In this document: positions 18,958 to 31,595 of the stretch, piece after piece | Layout: every line of letters starts with the position of its first letter | Position numbering within the stretch: the stretch's first letter is position 1 | From: Cololabis saira | Taxonomy: Eukaryota > Chordata > Actinopteri > Beloniformes > Belonidae | DNA length: 64,000 bases | Assembly (NCBI RefSeq): GCF_033807715.1 | Contig: NC_084599.1 | Span: forward strand, 34,368,750 to 34,432,749 | Reading direction: 5' to 3' | Position numbers and translations under genes: made by a program | Notes under the pieces: generated by a model | What the model saw: only the letters and a program-made list of their open reading frames with translations | What the model was told of the DNA's origin: nothing | Databases searched by the model: none

Positions 18958-19270
18958 AGGCAAGTTTATTTGTATAGCACAATTCAACACAAGGTGCACA
19001 ATTCAACACAAGGTAATTCAAAGTGCTTTACATCAACATTAAAAGCAGCAAGACACAATTAAAACATAAATAACAAATAAAATGAAATAAAATGATAAGA
19101 AAATAGGTAAAATAATAAAAAGTAAGGGCAGTAGAGTGCAGCAGGTAGTATTTAATTAAACAGTAATGTTTTTATCCTGATTTAAAGGAGTTGACAGTTG
19201 CAGCAGAACTTTGTTCCACCGGTGAGGAGCAGAATAACTGAACGCTGTTAGGGAACTAACAGATCCAGAT
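18958..19270. repeat. Dispersed teleost repeat
   Basis: It opens GGCAAGGCAAGTTTATTTGT and continues CAAAGTGCTTTACAT, then an A-rich stretch and a GTTCCACCGGTGAGGAGCAG-like segment. Relatives sit at 33122-33340 and 38760-39760. It is probably the 3' end of a retroposon; I do not name the family. Confidence 0.65.
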
Positions 19271-19775
19271 TAACCTCAGGGGTCTGGGAAGTTTCATTCT
19301 TACATTAAATGTAATCTCCTTCTAAAATCCCCAAAACTTGAAAATATGATAAAAATGAAACAGCAACAGGTTAATCCCTGGGAAACACAATTCCACATGT
19401 GAGCAAGTGGCCTTGACCAGAGTCCAGGGTCGGATACCTGCCGAGTCCTGATAACTTTTATTGCATCCTGAGTTTTTCTTAAAACTAGTACATGTAATCA
19501 CAACTACCGGTACGCTTGTATCAACCCCCAACACACCCAATGAAGAATTATATTTTATTACAGTCGTAATAAAACAAATAAAAACTATTCCTATAATGAC
19601 ATGAAATGCCGTTTTGACATGCTTTCCTTAGACAGAGGCCTGGGCGTTGAGGATTCTGCACCTCAACAAATGGTTATAGTCAGTTGCAAGATTATTCCCC
19701 AAGTTGATTTCTTCCTACTAATGAACCTTTAAAAAAAAAGAAAGAAAAGAAATCTAAAATGTAACATTAATACAA
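19271..19775. other. Intergenic, nothing recognised
   Basis: AT-rich sequence without a convincing exon, repeat signature or conserved ORF. Confidence 0.4.
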
Positions 19776-19950
19776 GTTGGGAAAGTTTAGCAGTGAACTT
19801 ACAAGCATGGCTTGATGCTTTAAACACCATATCACATTTAATTATTAAACATCTCGAAAATTCCAGAGCCTATGCAAGACTTCTGTTCATGGATTTTACA
19901 TCTGCCTTTACTGCCATAATCCTCACATCCTTTTAAACAAGCTGGAACAG

Positions 19951-20841
19951 ATGAATGTGAATCCTTACATAGTTAAATGGTATTTTTCTTTTCTTACAGG
20001 CAGGCAGCAGCAGGTTAAAATCAATTCAACCCTCTCCGAAGTTCAGGTGATTAACACGGGCGCTCCACAGGGTTGCGTCAGTTCGCCTATTCTATTCACA
20101 TTATATACCAATGATTGTAGGAACCATCACCTGAATAATTATGTTTTTAAATTCTCTGACGACACGGCCATACTGAGTCTACTGACAGTGGACTCAGATA
20201 TCGCTGTGTACAAGTCAGAGGTAGAAAGATGTGTGCAGTGGTGCGAGAAGCATAATTTGATTTTAAATGTTAAGAAAACAAAAGAAATGCTGTTTGATCC
20301 CAGGTCTGTTGGTGATCACAGCCTAGTCTTTCTGAATGAGGAGAGGGTTGAACAGGTTACAGTACACAAGTACTTGGGCATTTATTTCGATTCAAGGTTA
20401 CATTGGGCTCATCGTGTGTAGATTATGTTTGTTCAAGGATCAGCCAGCGCCTGTACTTTTTGCGCAGGCTCAGGGTTCATGGAGTGGATAAAGATGTCAT
20501 GTTGTTGTTCTACAGAGCAGCCATAGAAACCATCATCTGTTATGGCATTACAACTTGGTTTGGAAACCTGACCATTAAATGTAAAGTACAACTCCAAAAT
20601 CTGATCAAAAGGGCAGGGAAAATAAATTGGTATGCTGCCTCCATCATCCCTGCAGGAGATATTTGAACAAACCCTTATGAAGGAAGGTAAAAAAAATCAT
20701 CTCAGACCAAATCACATCCTGCACAGGGAATATGAGTTGATGCCTTCAGGCAGAAGGTATAGGTTGCCAAGCTGTAAGCTCAATAGATATACATTCTCAT
20801 TTATTCCATTATCAATTAAGTTACTCAATAACAGGAAATGA
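19951..20841 (+). pseudogene. LINE reverse transcriptase fragment, broken
   Basis: The longest frame (19951-20421) carries GAPQGCVSSPILFTLYTND and FSDDTAI, corresponding to RT motifs with the usual F-A-D-D altered to F-S-D-D. The sequence continues in a second frame from 20403 (SQRLYFLRRLRVHGVDK) and a third from 20632, so at least two frameshifts separate the parts. Palm sequence (LLFMDFTSAF) also lies upstream near 19880 in a broken frame. The copy is inactive. Confidence 0.85.
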
Positions 20842-20975
<134 letters not shown>

Positions 20976-21056
20976 AAGGGCGGAATGTGCAATAACGTGT
21001 GCTGCTGTATGAATAGAGGGATGTGCAATAATGAGTGCGCTTTTGTATGTCTAGAG

Positions 21057-21592
21057 CAGGGGTCGGCAACCCGCGGCTCTAGAGCCACATGCGGCTCTTT
21101 AGCGCCGCCCTAGTGGCTCCTGGAACTTTTTCAAAAATGTTTGACCTTTTTTTTCTCTTTTTTTTTTTCTTTTTTCTCTTTTTTTCTTCTTTTTTCTTTT
21201 TTTCCTTTTTTCCTCTTTTTTTCTTCCTTTTTCCTTTCCTTTTTAATCTCGACATTTCGACTTTTTTCTCGAAATTGTACTTCAACATTAATCTCGACAT
21301 TTCGGCTTTTTTCTCGAAATTTTGACTTTTTTCTCGACATTTCGACTTTTTCTCGACATTTTGACTTTTTTCTCGAAATTTTGACTTTTTTCTCAACATT
21401 TTGACTTTTTTCTCAACATTTCAACTTTTTTCTCGAAATTTTTTACTTTTTTCTCAACATTTCGCCTTTCGCCATTTGCCTTCATTCTAAGGCTTATACA
21501 AGACTTTTCATTTTTTGCGGCTCCAGACACATTTGTTTTTTGTGCTTTTGGTCCAATATGGCTCTTTCAACATTTTGGGTTGCCGACCCCTG
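21057..21592. mobile_element. hAT element with exact 8-bp target duplication
   Basis: The ends are CAGGGGTCGGCAACCC and its complement. GTCTAGAG occurs directly at 21049-21056 and again at 21593-21600. Inside are a polypyrimidine stretch (21139-21245) and about ten degenerate copies of a 20-bp unit with TTTTCTCGAAATTTTGAC. It is non-autonomous and inserted in the LINE 3' UTR. Confidence 0.9.
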
Positions 21593-21859
21593 GTCTAGAG
21601 AGATGTGCAATAACAAGTGTGCTGCTGTATGTATAGAGGGAAGTGCAATAATGTTGCTGTAGCAAGGGGTTTTGTTTGTGTAGAGGTGTTTTCAGGACAT
21701 TGCAGGGGGGCATGCAAAGAGCGGGGGGATATGACGATGTGTTATTTGTTTATTGTGATTATATATGTTTTGTTATATATGTGGCGCCTGGAGTCTCTAG
21801 TTTGTCCATAACAAATTTCTCTCAAGGGAGACATTAAAGATTACCTTACCTTACTTTAA

Positions 21860-22525
21860 GTCAGGTTTATTTGAACTTTGAGTACGTTTAAATGTATTTC
21901 TGGCTTAGATACTGAGATGTTTTTATTTTTTTTAACCATTCTGAATATGTTACAGGGTCCTGTATTGTGCTGACAAGAGAGATAAAAATTGTCTGGTGAT
22001 GGTTTTTGTTTAAACCCATGTTCTCCTGACTCAGTTTGAGTCAAGATTCAGGTCAGTATATTTAATCAGAATCCAAAAAATATACAGTATTACAGTAATG
22101 TCCCACAAACAGTATTACAGTAATGTCCCACAAATCAACAACCCCACTCGCTTTCAGACGAGGATTAAAGTAGAGCACTTTTTAATCAAGCATAGGAAGA
22201 ATTTCCTTCACATGTGGACATGAATGCCACATTGTGAAAGCTATTGTGACCATTTGTTACCTAGTCATCTATTTTTACAACTTTTATACATGAAACTCAT
22301 TCTATATTTTTATGTGTTAAAGTAATAAATCATGATGAGATTACATTAAATATTAAGTTACCATTTTCTTATTTATTTATTTTTGATGGATTAAAGAAAC
22401 AAAATGTATTTAACCCAACTAAATTATATGCAAAAGTAAAGTGAAATATGTTCATCAGTAATATCAGTCATGTAGTGAGTGTATGGGCGTGATGGAGTGT
22501 GTAAAGTGAAAAGTAAAATAACTCT
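21860..22525. other. Intergenic, short local duplication only
   Basis: ACAGTATTACAGTAATGTCC occurs twice in tandem around 22083-22132. Nothing else was recognised. Confidence 0.5.
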
Positions 22526-22529
22526 AACT

Positions 22530-23672
22530 GAACCCAAAACACAACCAAACCAACACCATGTTAACCCCCTAACAAGAGAGGATATTATATTTGGGACCAC
22601 CTTCGAAGATAAAATAGGTGACTTTGTACTCAATAACCTGTTGATCCTTGCCAAGTTCTTTATTCATACATGCAAATGGGGAAACAGAAAACCAAACTTC
22701 TCATCTTTTAAAAGATACCTGATAAACAACCATCTCAGTGCCTTAAGACTGATTAAAAACAAACATGGTCAACAACTCCTTAATGCCTATATATCCATCC
22801 ATCCATTATCTATACCCGCTTTATCCTTTGCAGGGTCACGGGGTCTGCTGGAGCCTATCCCAGCTCATTTCAGGTGAGAGGCAGGGGTTACACCCTGGAC
22901 AGGTCACCAGTCCATCACAGGGCCACATATACAAACAACCAGACACACTTACACCTACGGGCAATTTAGACTCATCAATTAACCTACTATGCATGTTTTT
23001 GGACTGTGGGAGGAAGCCGCAGTACCCGGAGGGAACCCACGCAAGCACGGGGAGAACATGCAAACTCCACACAGAAAGGCCCCTGCCGGGCCTGGGAGTC
23101 GAACCGGGAACCTTCTTGCTGTGAGGCAACAGTGCTAGCCACCAAGCCACCATGCTGCCTTAATGCCTATATAGATCTTAAGTTATTTGAAAATAACTAA
23201 TGCCCCTGCTTCTCACCATTTTCTCATATTTTATTATTATTCCTCCCTGCAGCTGTGAGACTACACAACCAGCACTGCTTACAGTAGACCACATACATAA
23301 CAACCTGACAATAAATGTACATACTGGAAAATAATGTGCAATATTGCATAATAAATATAATATATAATTAATATAATTGCACTGCAATGTGCAATTATGT
23401 AAATATCCGTCTGTAAATATCCGTCTGTTATATTATATACCAGTATTTTTTTTAATTATTATTATTGTATATACCAGTACTGTTTATAGTGTGATATTAT
23501 TATTGTATTATTATTATTTCTATTGATGCCTCTTGTTTTGCACTCCTCCCCTTTGCTGCTGTACACTGTGAATTTCCCCGCTGTGGGACTAATAAAGGAA
23601 TATCTTATCTTATCTTATCTTATCTTATCTTATCTTATCTTATCTTATCTTATCTTATCTTATCTTATCTTA
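22530..23672 (+). mobile_element. 3' end of an L1/Tx1-like LINE with (ATCTT)n tail, split by a SINE
   Basis: A C-terminal ORF2-like stretch contains NNLLILAKFFIHTCKW and FKRYLINNHLSALRLIK. It is cut near its last codons by the SINE at 22794-23157 and resumes after it with the stop. The 3' UTR contains TTTCCCCGCTGTGGGACTAA and ends in about 16 ATCTT units (23591-23672). Confidence 0.75.
22794..23157 (-). mobile_element. tRNA-derived SINE, full-length, minus orientation
   Basis: Read on the minus strand, it begins with a tRNA-like head. An A-box-like TGGCTTGGTGGCTAGCAC is followed by a B box GGTTCGACTCC. A body and a GATGGATGGA tail resembling RTE-type LINE ends come next. The 16-bp direct repeat CCTTAATGCCTATATA flanks it exactly (22778-22793 and 23158-23173). 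The element should be transcribed by RNA polymerase III and moved by a LINE. Confidence 0.85.
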
Positions 23673-23679
23673 TGTTATA

Positions 23680-24790
23680 ATTGTGTTTATTTATTCATTT
23701 ATTTATTTAATATTTAGTTGTTTTTTAATTTTGTTACTTTTGACCCACCATTTATGTCCTTGCTTTACTACCGATCTGTTACATTTACTGTTGCACTCTT
23801 ACAGTGATGCAGAATGTGTTGTGTGCCTTATAAATCTACATGCTGTTTTATATGTTTTATATGAATATTGTACAATATTCAAGTGTTCAAAAAACTACAA
23901 AAAAAAAGCAACATCCTGTTGCCTGGGAGGAGAGAGAGCCAGAACTACCTTCTCTGGCCTCTTTTATAGCCCAGGCCTACCATTCATGCCCCCAGTGAAA
24001 CTGCTCTGACGTTGCAATACTTGTGTGCGCCGCTGCAGCAGTACTCCCCCAGACCTGCATGTGGCGCTGTGGAGCCGCGCAGCGCCACAGATCAGTAGAA
24101 GAAGACAAGCAAGAAGGCGTGTGGTGCAGCAAGGAGTTTTGCAATTTCTGACAAAGTCAAGATGAAATTCTGTGTTCTTTGACTCCAAAACCTCTTTATT
24201 CCAGTGTTTAGTAGTTATCTTAAGGTGAGTTGTGTTTTTTATCACTATAATTATTTTTCTGCGTGCGTCTTGTTGCTGTAGCCTTTGCATCAGAGTTGAT
24301 GCTGCAACCAAGTGAAAAGTGGACATATTAATACATATTAAGATAAGATCTGTCATTAATACGGATTTATCAACTGCAATAGAATATACATCTTTGTAAA
24401 CCGCAAAAGTAATTATGCTGATCAAACGTTTGTGTGAAGGTAATATTCAATTCAATATAGTTTAGCTGCCCTTCATGGTGAGTGCTGATTTGCTTCACCA
24501 AAATGTTCAGAAAATGGGTTTAATTTGTTTCTTTATCATCTCTTTTGCCTTCAACATGATTTATGAAAGAAAATAGATAATTGTTTCCCAACATTCTGTG
24601 CAGTCAAATTATTAAAAGCAACACTTTTACTTTAATGTACAGTAGTTGTTCTACGTTGTTCTCTTTTTAAAGTAAATATAATATCATAATACTATTATAA
24701 GAAATTCAGTAAAATACTTCATGCATTGCATGATTTACAAATTTTAATAATCTGTACCTCCATTATTATGTATTCCTGTGGTCAGATTCC
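23680..24790. other. Upstream region of pars2; possible non-coding first exon
   Basis: A GC-richer patch at about 24000-24222 ends in AAG|GTGAGT (donor after 24222). It could be a 5' UTR exon joining an acceptor near 26046, just before the pars2 start codon. This is inferred from splice-site shape only. The rest is AT-rich with no recognised content. Confidence 0.3.
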
Positions 24791-24792
24791 TT

Positions 24793-24924
24793 GTATGTAT
24801 GTATGTATGTATGTATGTATGTATGTATGTATGTATGTATGTATGTATGTATGTATGTATGTATGTATGTATGTATGTATGTATGTATGTATGTATGTAT
24901 GTACGTACGTACGTACGTACGTAT
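24793..24924. repeat. (GTAT)n / (GTAC)n microsatellite
   Basis: About 27 GTAT units pass into five GTAC units before reverting. Confidence 0.96.
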
Positions 24925-25057
24925 GTATATTGATGCAATAATATATAAATCCTTGATGATGTTTTGTTTTTCCTTAGTCAATTTTAAGGATCAGGTTATT
25001 ACCAGAGCACGACTCAGGCAGATTCTGCTCTTCCTGTCAGTAGACGGACTTGTCAAA

Positions 25058-25190
25058 TAGGGATGGGCGGTATGGACTAAAAAATGTATCACGATAATTT
25101 CTGGCATTTATCCCGATAACGATAAAAATGACGATTAAAAAAAAAAAAAACAATTCAACTCCACCTTTTGTAACTATAAATCTATCACCA

Positions 25191-25248
<58 letters not shown>

Positions 25249-25488
25249 GGCTCATTTCCTTCTTTCTGGCTCATTTCCTTCCTTCCTTCCTTCCTTCCTT
25301 CCTTCCTTCCTTCCTTCCTTCCTTCCTTCACGTACGTTGTGCGTGGATTTAACGCAGAACCATAAATCAGCTTTACACAAAAATGTCATCAACGGGAATT
25401 TATCGTTTTTACCGCGAGATGACAAATTCTTACTGTGGGGAATTTTATTGACGGTCTATCGTGAACGGTAAAATATCGCCCATTCCTA
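25058..25488. mobile_element. hAT-like non-autonomous element carrying two microsatellites
   Basis: The ends are TAGGGATGGGCGGTAT and the complement of ATATCGCCCATTCCTA. The flanks TTGTCAAA (25050-25057) and TTGTCCAA (25489-25496) match at 7 of 8 positions. The interior holds (TTTC)n at 25188-25247 and (CCTT)n at 25273-25328, then a short piece like the MITE at 2759. Confidence 0.75.
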
Positions 25489-25489
25489 T

Positions 25490-25905
25490 TGTCCAATATA
25501 AGTCTGACCACAGTTGTGTTGTCTGCAAATGTTAAGATGGAGTTTGAGGGAAATGCTAGTGAGCAGTCAAAAGTGTGTGGTACATAACGCAGCCCTGAGG
25601 AGAGCCGGTGCTGAGTGTGATGGTGGGGACGGTGAAGGGCGACTCTCGGTCTGTGGACAGTTTGACCAAAACTCCTTTATAAGGCAGCAGGTTCGTGGAG
25701 GAAGTCCGAGGGTCAGCGTTTGTTTATTAGGATGGCTGGAATGATTGTATTAAAAGCTGTAAATCCACAAAGAGCATCCCGACGTACCTGTTCCTCTGTT
25801 CAAAGAGTCTCAAAGAAGCTTGAAGAGAGATAGATGTGGTGTCTGTTAGGCATGAAAGCAAACTGATGATGGTCCAGGGCAACAGGGAGGTTAACTCGTA
25901 TGCCC
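25490..25905 (-). pseudogene. Degenerate LINE reverse transcriptase fragment
   Basis: On the minus strand, YVGMLFVDL and then FADNTTVVRLI can be read in different frames. These correspond to the RT palm start and the F-A-D-D region. Frameshifts break it. It has been invaded or abutted by the hAT element ending at 25488. Confidence 0.6.
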
Positions 25906-26062
25906 TTGGGTACCAGATTTTCAAAGTATTACATTCTGAAAAGGGTGAGAGTTGTAATTGTAACAGGGAAGTAAGAATAAAGTAGTCTGTAAAAATGACA
26001 ATAGAAATCATTGCTGATTTGCAGCCTCTTTTCTTTTAACTTACAGTAACTCTGGAAGTGTC

Positions 26063-29000
26063 ATGGAGCCTACGATGCATCAGATATGGAAGAGAGTATT
26101 TCAGCATCTCCACAAAACCTTTATTCTACCAAAGAGGAACCATTCAGGCTGTGCTGAGCACACAGCCGCCCCTCCCTCCGGTCACTCAAGATATATCAAG
26201 CCCACGCAGCGGGTGTCTCGTCTCTACCAGCCATCAAACTTGCATGATGTGGGACAGGCCAGCCGAGTGGCAGGAGAAATGACCTGTAAGAGTCAGAGGC
26301 TCATGCAGCAGGCAGGACTCATCCATCCATCCAATCCAGGCTGCTACTACTACCTCCCTGCCACGGTCCGCTCCATGGAGAAGCTGGTGAGTTTTTACTT
26401 TGATGGAGGCGGGGATATAAAGCATGGATGCATCGAATCCCAAGTTAGTAGAGTCTGGAGTCGTCATGCACTGTTCTACTTACCAATGAGGACCTACTTT
26501 GGAGTAGGGCTGGGCGATATGGACCAAAAGTCATATCTCGATATTTTCTACCTGAATGGCGATACTCCATATACTGTATATCGATATTTTTTCTGTGCCA
26601 TAATTTGGGTTTCCCCCAAAGCATTATAGCATCTCTGTTAGCTTCATTTTTTTCTGAGGCAAACCCTTAAATAAACTGTCAGTTTTAATACAAAGCCTCG
26701 TGCCAAATGTCACACAGGTTCCTTTATTAACAGAGGTCTGCACAATATCAAAATGTATAAAACAAATGAAATAAAAATAAACTGCCTGCATATATAGAAT
26801 AAAAATGCTTCTTGAATAAAATAAAACAAATATCCCTTTCCTGCATAACAATTAAATTAAAATACACTGTGCAATTAATACAATGTAGACAGTAACAGGC
26901 AAGCTTTTCCACTGAGGTTGACAGTTGTGCAAATAACAAAACATTTGTGCAAATCTCAAATAAAACATTCAAGTCAATTTTTCACAAAATAAGCTTTATC
27001 AAAATTATAAAAAAAAATTATTTTTTTTAATCGATATAAACGATATTGTCTCGTACCATATCACGTTTGAAAATATATCGATATATATTAAAATCTCGAT
27101 ATATCACCCAGCCGTACTTTGGAGATCCCCCTAAGGAAAGTCATTACACCACCTTGGCACAATTCACCCTCAAGAGGTTTTTAAGTGAATATCTAAACAA
27201 GCCTGATCTATTGTCTTGAACTTTAAACAGAAAACTTGTTAGTAAAGGCATGTTAGGAGGGAAAGGGATGTAGGATTTCAGAAAAACAATATATTTTCTG
27301 GTGTTAATAGTAGGTACACTGTGTTAAAAATCACGATGGATTTCCCGAAGATACGCAACTTAAACGTTTCACCTTTTCAGGGGTGAAAAGAAGTCGGTGG
27401 AAGGAAGTGCTTTTCCAGGAGCAGATGCTTGCTTGTTACTTTTGTTAAAGCCATGCGGTGACACCCCCCCCCCCCCATGTGTTTCATGTAGTTACTTCAC
27501 AGACAAAGTTTGCAATATAAAAATAAATGTATGAAAATATTTCTTTAAACAGCAATCTTATAAATGTTTGAAGCCTAAGAGTGGTGACAAAAAAGTCAAT
27601 AGTAGACACTGTTGCAGAGTCTTTTTATTCTTTAGTTGTGTTTGTTTTCTTCCAATCTGAATATTCTGTTGTTCACGTGTATTGTGAGTTGTTTTATTGT
27701 TGTTTTTGCATTGTGTCACCTCTCTCTGTTTCATCAAGTCTTCATTTCTTTATTTTGATCATTTGTTTGGAGTAGTAGCACCTTCTCCTATGAAGGGAAT
27801 GAGGATGCAAATTAAAATACTGACGAAAACAAACCAGACAAATATAATTCCAGATAGAGACGTTCAGATACCAATATTTTTTTATTTTATTTTCAATACG
27901 ATTCCGCTTCCCGGGCTTTGAGTATCGGCTGATTCAGAGTGTTGTTCCAATACCAGAGCATTATTATTAATTTCAAAGCAGTATAATATACATTTCTGGC
28001 TTTTAGAGCAACATAGAATAATTTGAATTATATTTATAACAATGTCATCGTATCAGATGCTGCATAGACTTAAATAATCACTGATAACCTTAATTTTGGG
28101 AGTATCTGCAAATATTTCTAATTATTTATTTTATAATGTATTTCTAATTCTGGTACTGGATATCGGAACAACTATTACTTCCAGGCAAGTCTATGGCCAG
28201 AAGACATTACAACAACAGTTACATTTTTTTTTAAATTGTGTCATATTTGTCAAATATACTTTTTTTTTTTAAACAGGTGCAAGTTATCGACCAGGAGATG
28301 CAGGAGATTGGCGGGCAGAAGCTTGACATGCCCAGTTTGTGCTCAGCTAATCTCTGGCAAACCAGTGAGCGATGGGATTTAATGGGAAAGGAGCTGTTCC
28401 GTCTGAAAGACCGGCACGGTGCCGACTACTGTCTGGGTCCTACGCACGAGGAGGCGGTGTCCACGCTCGTTGCTCAGCAGCCTCTCTCCCACAAGCGGCT
28501 GCCTCTGCTTCTTTACCAGGTGAGCTTTCAGTTAGGCCTGTGTTGAAAACATCGATTTCCCAATTCTAAATCGATTCTCATATTAATTCCTAAAAATCGA
28601 TTCATATGTAAAGATCGATTAATTTTTTTATTTTTCTGTTTTTTTTTTATGTATTATTTTTTTTTCATCATTACAACTTTTGGTTATTTTTTTGTTTATC
28701 CCCAAAAAATGAATGTTTGGTTGGACACGAGAATAACTGGTGCCATGTTTTTGCCTTTAAATATGTTTAAAGGTATGAAAACATTAAAGTGTTAAGTTAT
28801 AATTGCATAAATTGTCTATATTTCATTACTTTATATACTGTCTTGGGGTTACATTTGCAAAAAATGCTAAAAACCAAATGCTCATGTGGGGGGAAAAAAA
28901 AAACGATTTCATCCGTCTCTGTTTCCTCCCTGGATCTGTTTGGTAATTCTGACCCACATGATGTTTCTGAAAGCAGTTCTATCAGCATTCTGGGAGCTGA

Positions 29001-30201
29001 TTGGTCCTTACAGCATCATTAGCTGCCAATACTTGCTGTTGAATCTCAATATAATACTAGTATTAATATTTTGCAGAACTAGACAGTCATATAATTCATG
29101 CAACAGCTCAAAAAACAGTTTTAATAACCAAATCAATATCGGAATGGAATGGAATCGAATCAAATCTTGATAATCGATTCTGAATCTTAAGAAACGGAAT
29201 CGAATCGATTCTTGACATTTGAATCGATCCCCAGCCCTACTTTCAGTCTCATATCTCCAATATATTTGTTGTGATTGGCTCCAAATTTTCCAATTTATTT
29301 CTTTTCTTTTTTTAAATAGATCACCCGCAAGTTCAGAGATGAGCCCAAGCCCAGGTTCGGCCTCCTGCGAGGCCGCGAGTTTTACATGAAGGACATGTAC
29401 TCCTTCGACGCGAGTGAAGAAGCCGCCCGTCAGACGTATGAATCCGTGTGCCACGCGTACATCCAGCTCTTCAAACGCCTGGGCCTGCAGTGCATTCAGG
29501 TGCAGGCCGACACGGGGAACATCGGCGGCACGCTTTCCCACGAGTTCCAGCTGGCAGCAGACATCGGGGAGGACCAACTGCTGGTCTGTGGGAACTGCTC
29601 CTTTTCTGCCAACGTGGAGACTTTGTCGTCAGATGGAACCGACTGTCCACAGTGCAAAACTGGGACACTGGTGGAATCGAAGGGTATAGAAGTAGGCCAC
29701 ACCTTTTATCTGGGTAAAAAGTACTCCCATATCTTCAACACCACCTTCAACAACGCCCAGAACAAGCCGACTGTTGCTGAGATGGGCTGCTACGGTCTCG
29801 GAGTGACCCGCATTCTCGCCGCAGCCATCGAGGTGATGTCAAGCGAGGAAGGAATCCGCTGGCCGGGTCTCATTGCACCCTACCAGGTTTGCGTTATACC
29901 CCCGAAAAAGGGGAGCAAAGAGGATAAGGCAGCAGTGTTGGCAGAGGAACTCATTCACAGTTTGGAAGGGGATCTTCCTGGTCTGAAGGGAGAGGTTGTT
30001 CTTGACGATCGGACACAGATGACCATTGGAAGGAGGCTGAAGGACGCCTTCAGGCTGGGATACCCTTACGTCGTCGTAGTCGGACAGGAAGCTCTAACTG
30101 AAACAGCAAAGTTTGAGGTGATCCGTCAGCAGACGGGGGAGACGGTATTTCTCAGTAAAGATGGACTGCTGGATCTGCTGAGGAATGTGGAAACGGTATA
30201 A
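26063..30201 (+). CDS. pars2: Probable mitochondrial prolyl-tRNA synthetase
   Basis: PARS2 charges mitochondrial tRNA-Pro in the matrix. Exons 26063-26386, 28277-28519 and 29320-30201 join in phase 0 to 482 residues, near the human length of 475. The N-terminus (about 1-30) is basic with few acidic residues, fitting a targeting peptide. Class II motif 2 is FRDEPKPRFGLLRGREF (R195 onward) and motif 3 is GCYGLGVTR (345-353). Two Cys-x-x-Cys pairs (279/282 and 298/301) sit between them. The end is the anticodon-binding domain (YPYVVVVGQEAL). AATAAA at 30571-30576 is the likely poly(A) signal. The ATG is the first in frame, a few bases past a TTACAG acceptor. Both introns contain hAT insertions, and intron 2 is about 80 bp apart from its insertion. 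ttc4 follows on the same strand 1.4 kb away. Confidence 0.95.
26505..27116. mobile_element. hAT-like element in pars2 intron 1
   Basis: The ends are TAGGGCTGGGCGATAT and the complement of ATATCACCCAGCCGTA. The 8-bp direct repeat CTTTGGAG flanks it exactly (26497-26504 and 27117-27124). Subterminal regions are rich in CGATAT. It has no transposase. Confidence 0.85.
27125..28276. other. Remainder of pars2 intron 1
   Basis: AT-rich intron. A GATACCAATA/GTATCGG-type stretch at about 27860-28190 may be another decayed element. No exon was seen. Confidence 0.4.
28533..29239. mobile_element. hAT-like element forming most of pars2 intron 2
   Basis: The ends are TAGGCCTG and the complement of CAGCCCTA, with AATCGATT-rich subterminal sequence. 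CTTTCAGT flanks it exactly (28525-28532 and 29240-29247). A relative lies inverted in ttc4 intron 6 (34635-35412) and a truncated one near 44530. Confidence 0.85.
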
Positions 30202-31093
30202 TTAACGTCTTTAAATCTGGAAAAAACGTTTGATGTGTGTGTAAGGTGATGGGCAAAATTACACAAAACTGTATAAAACTTGCTGCTAAAACAGTGGTGT
30301 TAATACAGTCTCATTTACTCATGGAAATGAAAGGTAGCCTGTAATTGTGGGTTTCTTTATTTTTGTAGCCTACATAAATGTTGGTCATAAATGTTGTATA
30401 ATATTCATGTGCATCTAAGAGACTTTTCTCATCAGATAATTTGACCCACAGCAGGAAATAATGAGAGGTATGGACATTAAACAATGGCTCGCTCATAGAA
30501 ACTCTGGACCAGCATGCACAGTCTGATCGTTAGAGAGTGATGCTGTTCTTGCTTTGCAGTGAAAAATCCCAATAAAAAATGAATAAATAATTTTGTTATG
30601 CTTGGATTCCTTTTGAATATTAATTTCCATCTCTTCTCCTCTATGAGGTGGAGGTTTTAACCGTTTAATTTGGTTTTCTCTTTACCTTTGTGGCCATAGT
30701 TGTCCAAAGGACGGCCGGTCAAATAAATATTACTACTACGCTGAGGCTTTTACTTTTTATAGATTGTTTACATGATTTATGTTTATAATTACTTTGAAGC
30801 TCATTATTTATTGATGGAATCTGCTGTATTTATTCACAAAATAAATAGAACTCAAGTTCTATCAAGTGTATAATATATAGAATAGAATAGAATAGAATAG
30901 AAGACTTTATTGATCTCCCAGAGGAGAAATTCAATCGTGCAGCAGCCAAACACACACACGCTCAACGGTTTATACAAAAAATTTAAATAGAAATAACCAA
31001 TAAATAGCTAAATAAAAAAAAGAGCAATATAAAATGTAGAACAATGAGTAATGTACAAGAGAAAATATAGTAAACACAAAAAAACGGATAATA

Positions 31094-31124
<31 letters not shown>

Positions 31125-31595
31125 ACATTATATAGATTATTATAGGTTCAAGCCATTCAAGAAAATAAATAAATAATAAAATTAGATTCACAAGTAAAAT
31201 GAAAACGTAGCAAGTGAAAACTTATGGTGTAAAAATTAGATCCATCTCAACCAACATGATAATGCTGTTTTCACATCGACACACCAGCAATTGACTCGGA
31301 AAAATAAATGAGACAGATGGGCAAAGTGTTTGTTTTTTGTATAAATAAATAAATAAATAAATTAATAAATAAAAAGTTGACTTACTGCAACGTGAGCAGT
31401 GTGCCTGGTCCTTTAATGTCAACGGAACTAAAGCGCAGTTAGGTTTTCGCACGGGTCATTATAGCCGCCGTACCGCTTATGCACATGTGTAAACAAGGGG
31501 AAAAAATAAAAAGCACCGTTGAACAACTTCAGGTAATAAGTGGCTTTTAACATTGAAAAACCAAAACACCATTCCAGCTTGTATTTTGAGCGAAG
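30202..31595. other. pars2 3' flank and ttc4 5' flank
   Basis: Holds the pars2 3' UTR, a LINE 3' end (about 30880-31050) and an AT-rich stretch. A GC-richer segment at about 31440-31500 is the likely ttc4 promoter area by position only. Confidence 0.4.
30880..31050 (-). mobile_element. LINE 3' terminus with (TATTC)n tail, minus orientation
   Basis: On the minus strand the sequence ends CTGGGAGATCAATAAAGTCT followed by four TATTC units, a common teleost LINE 3' end. Only the 3' part remains, and the left boundary is uncertain. Confidence 0.55.

Noticed and set aside
24726..25060. MYVC/TYIH repeat ORFs
   Set aside because: They are translation of the GTAT microsatellite.
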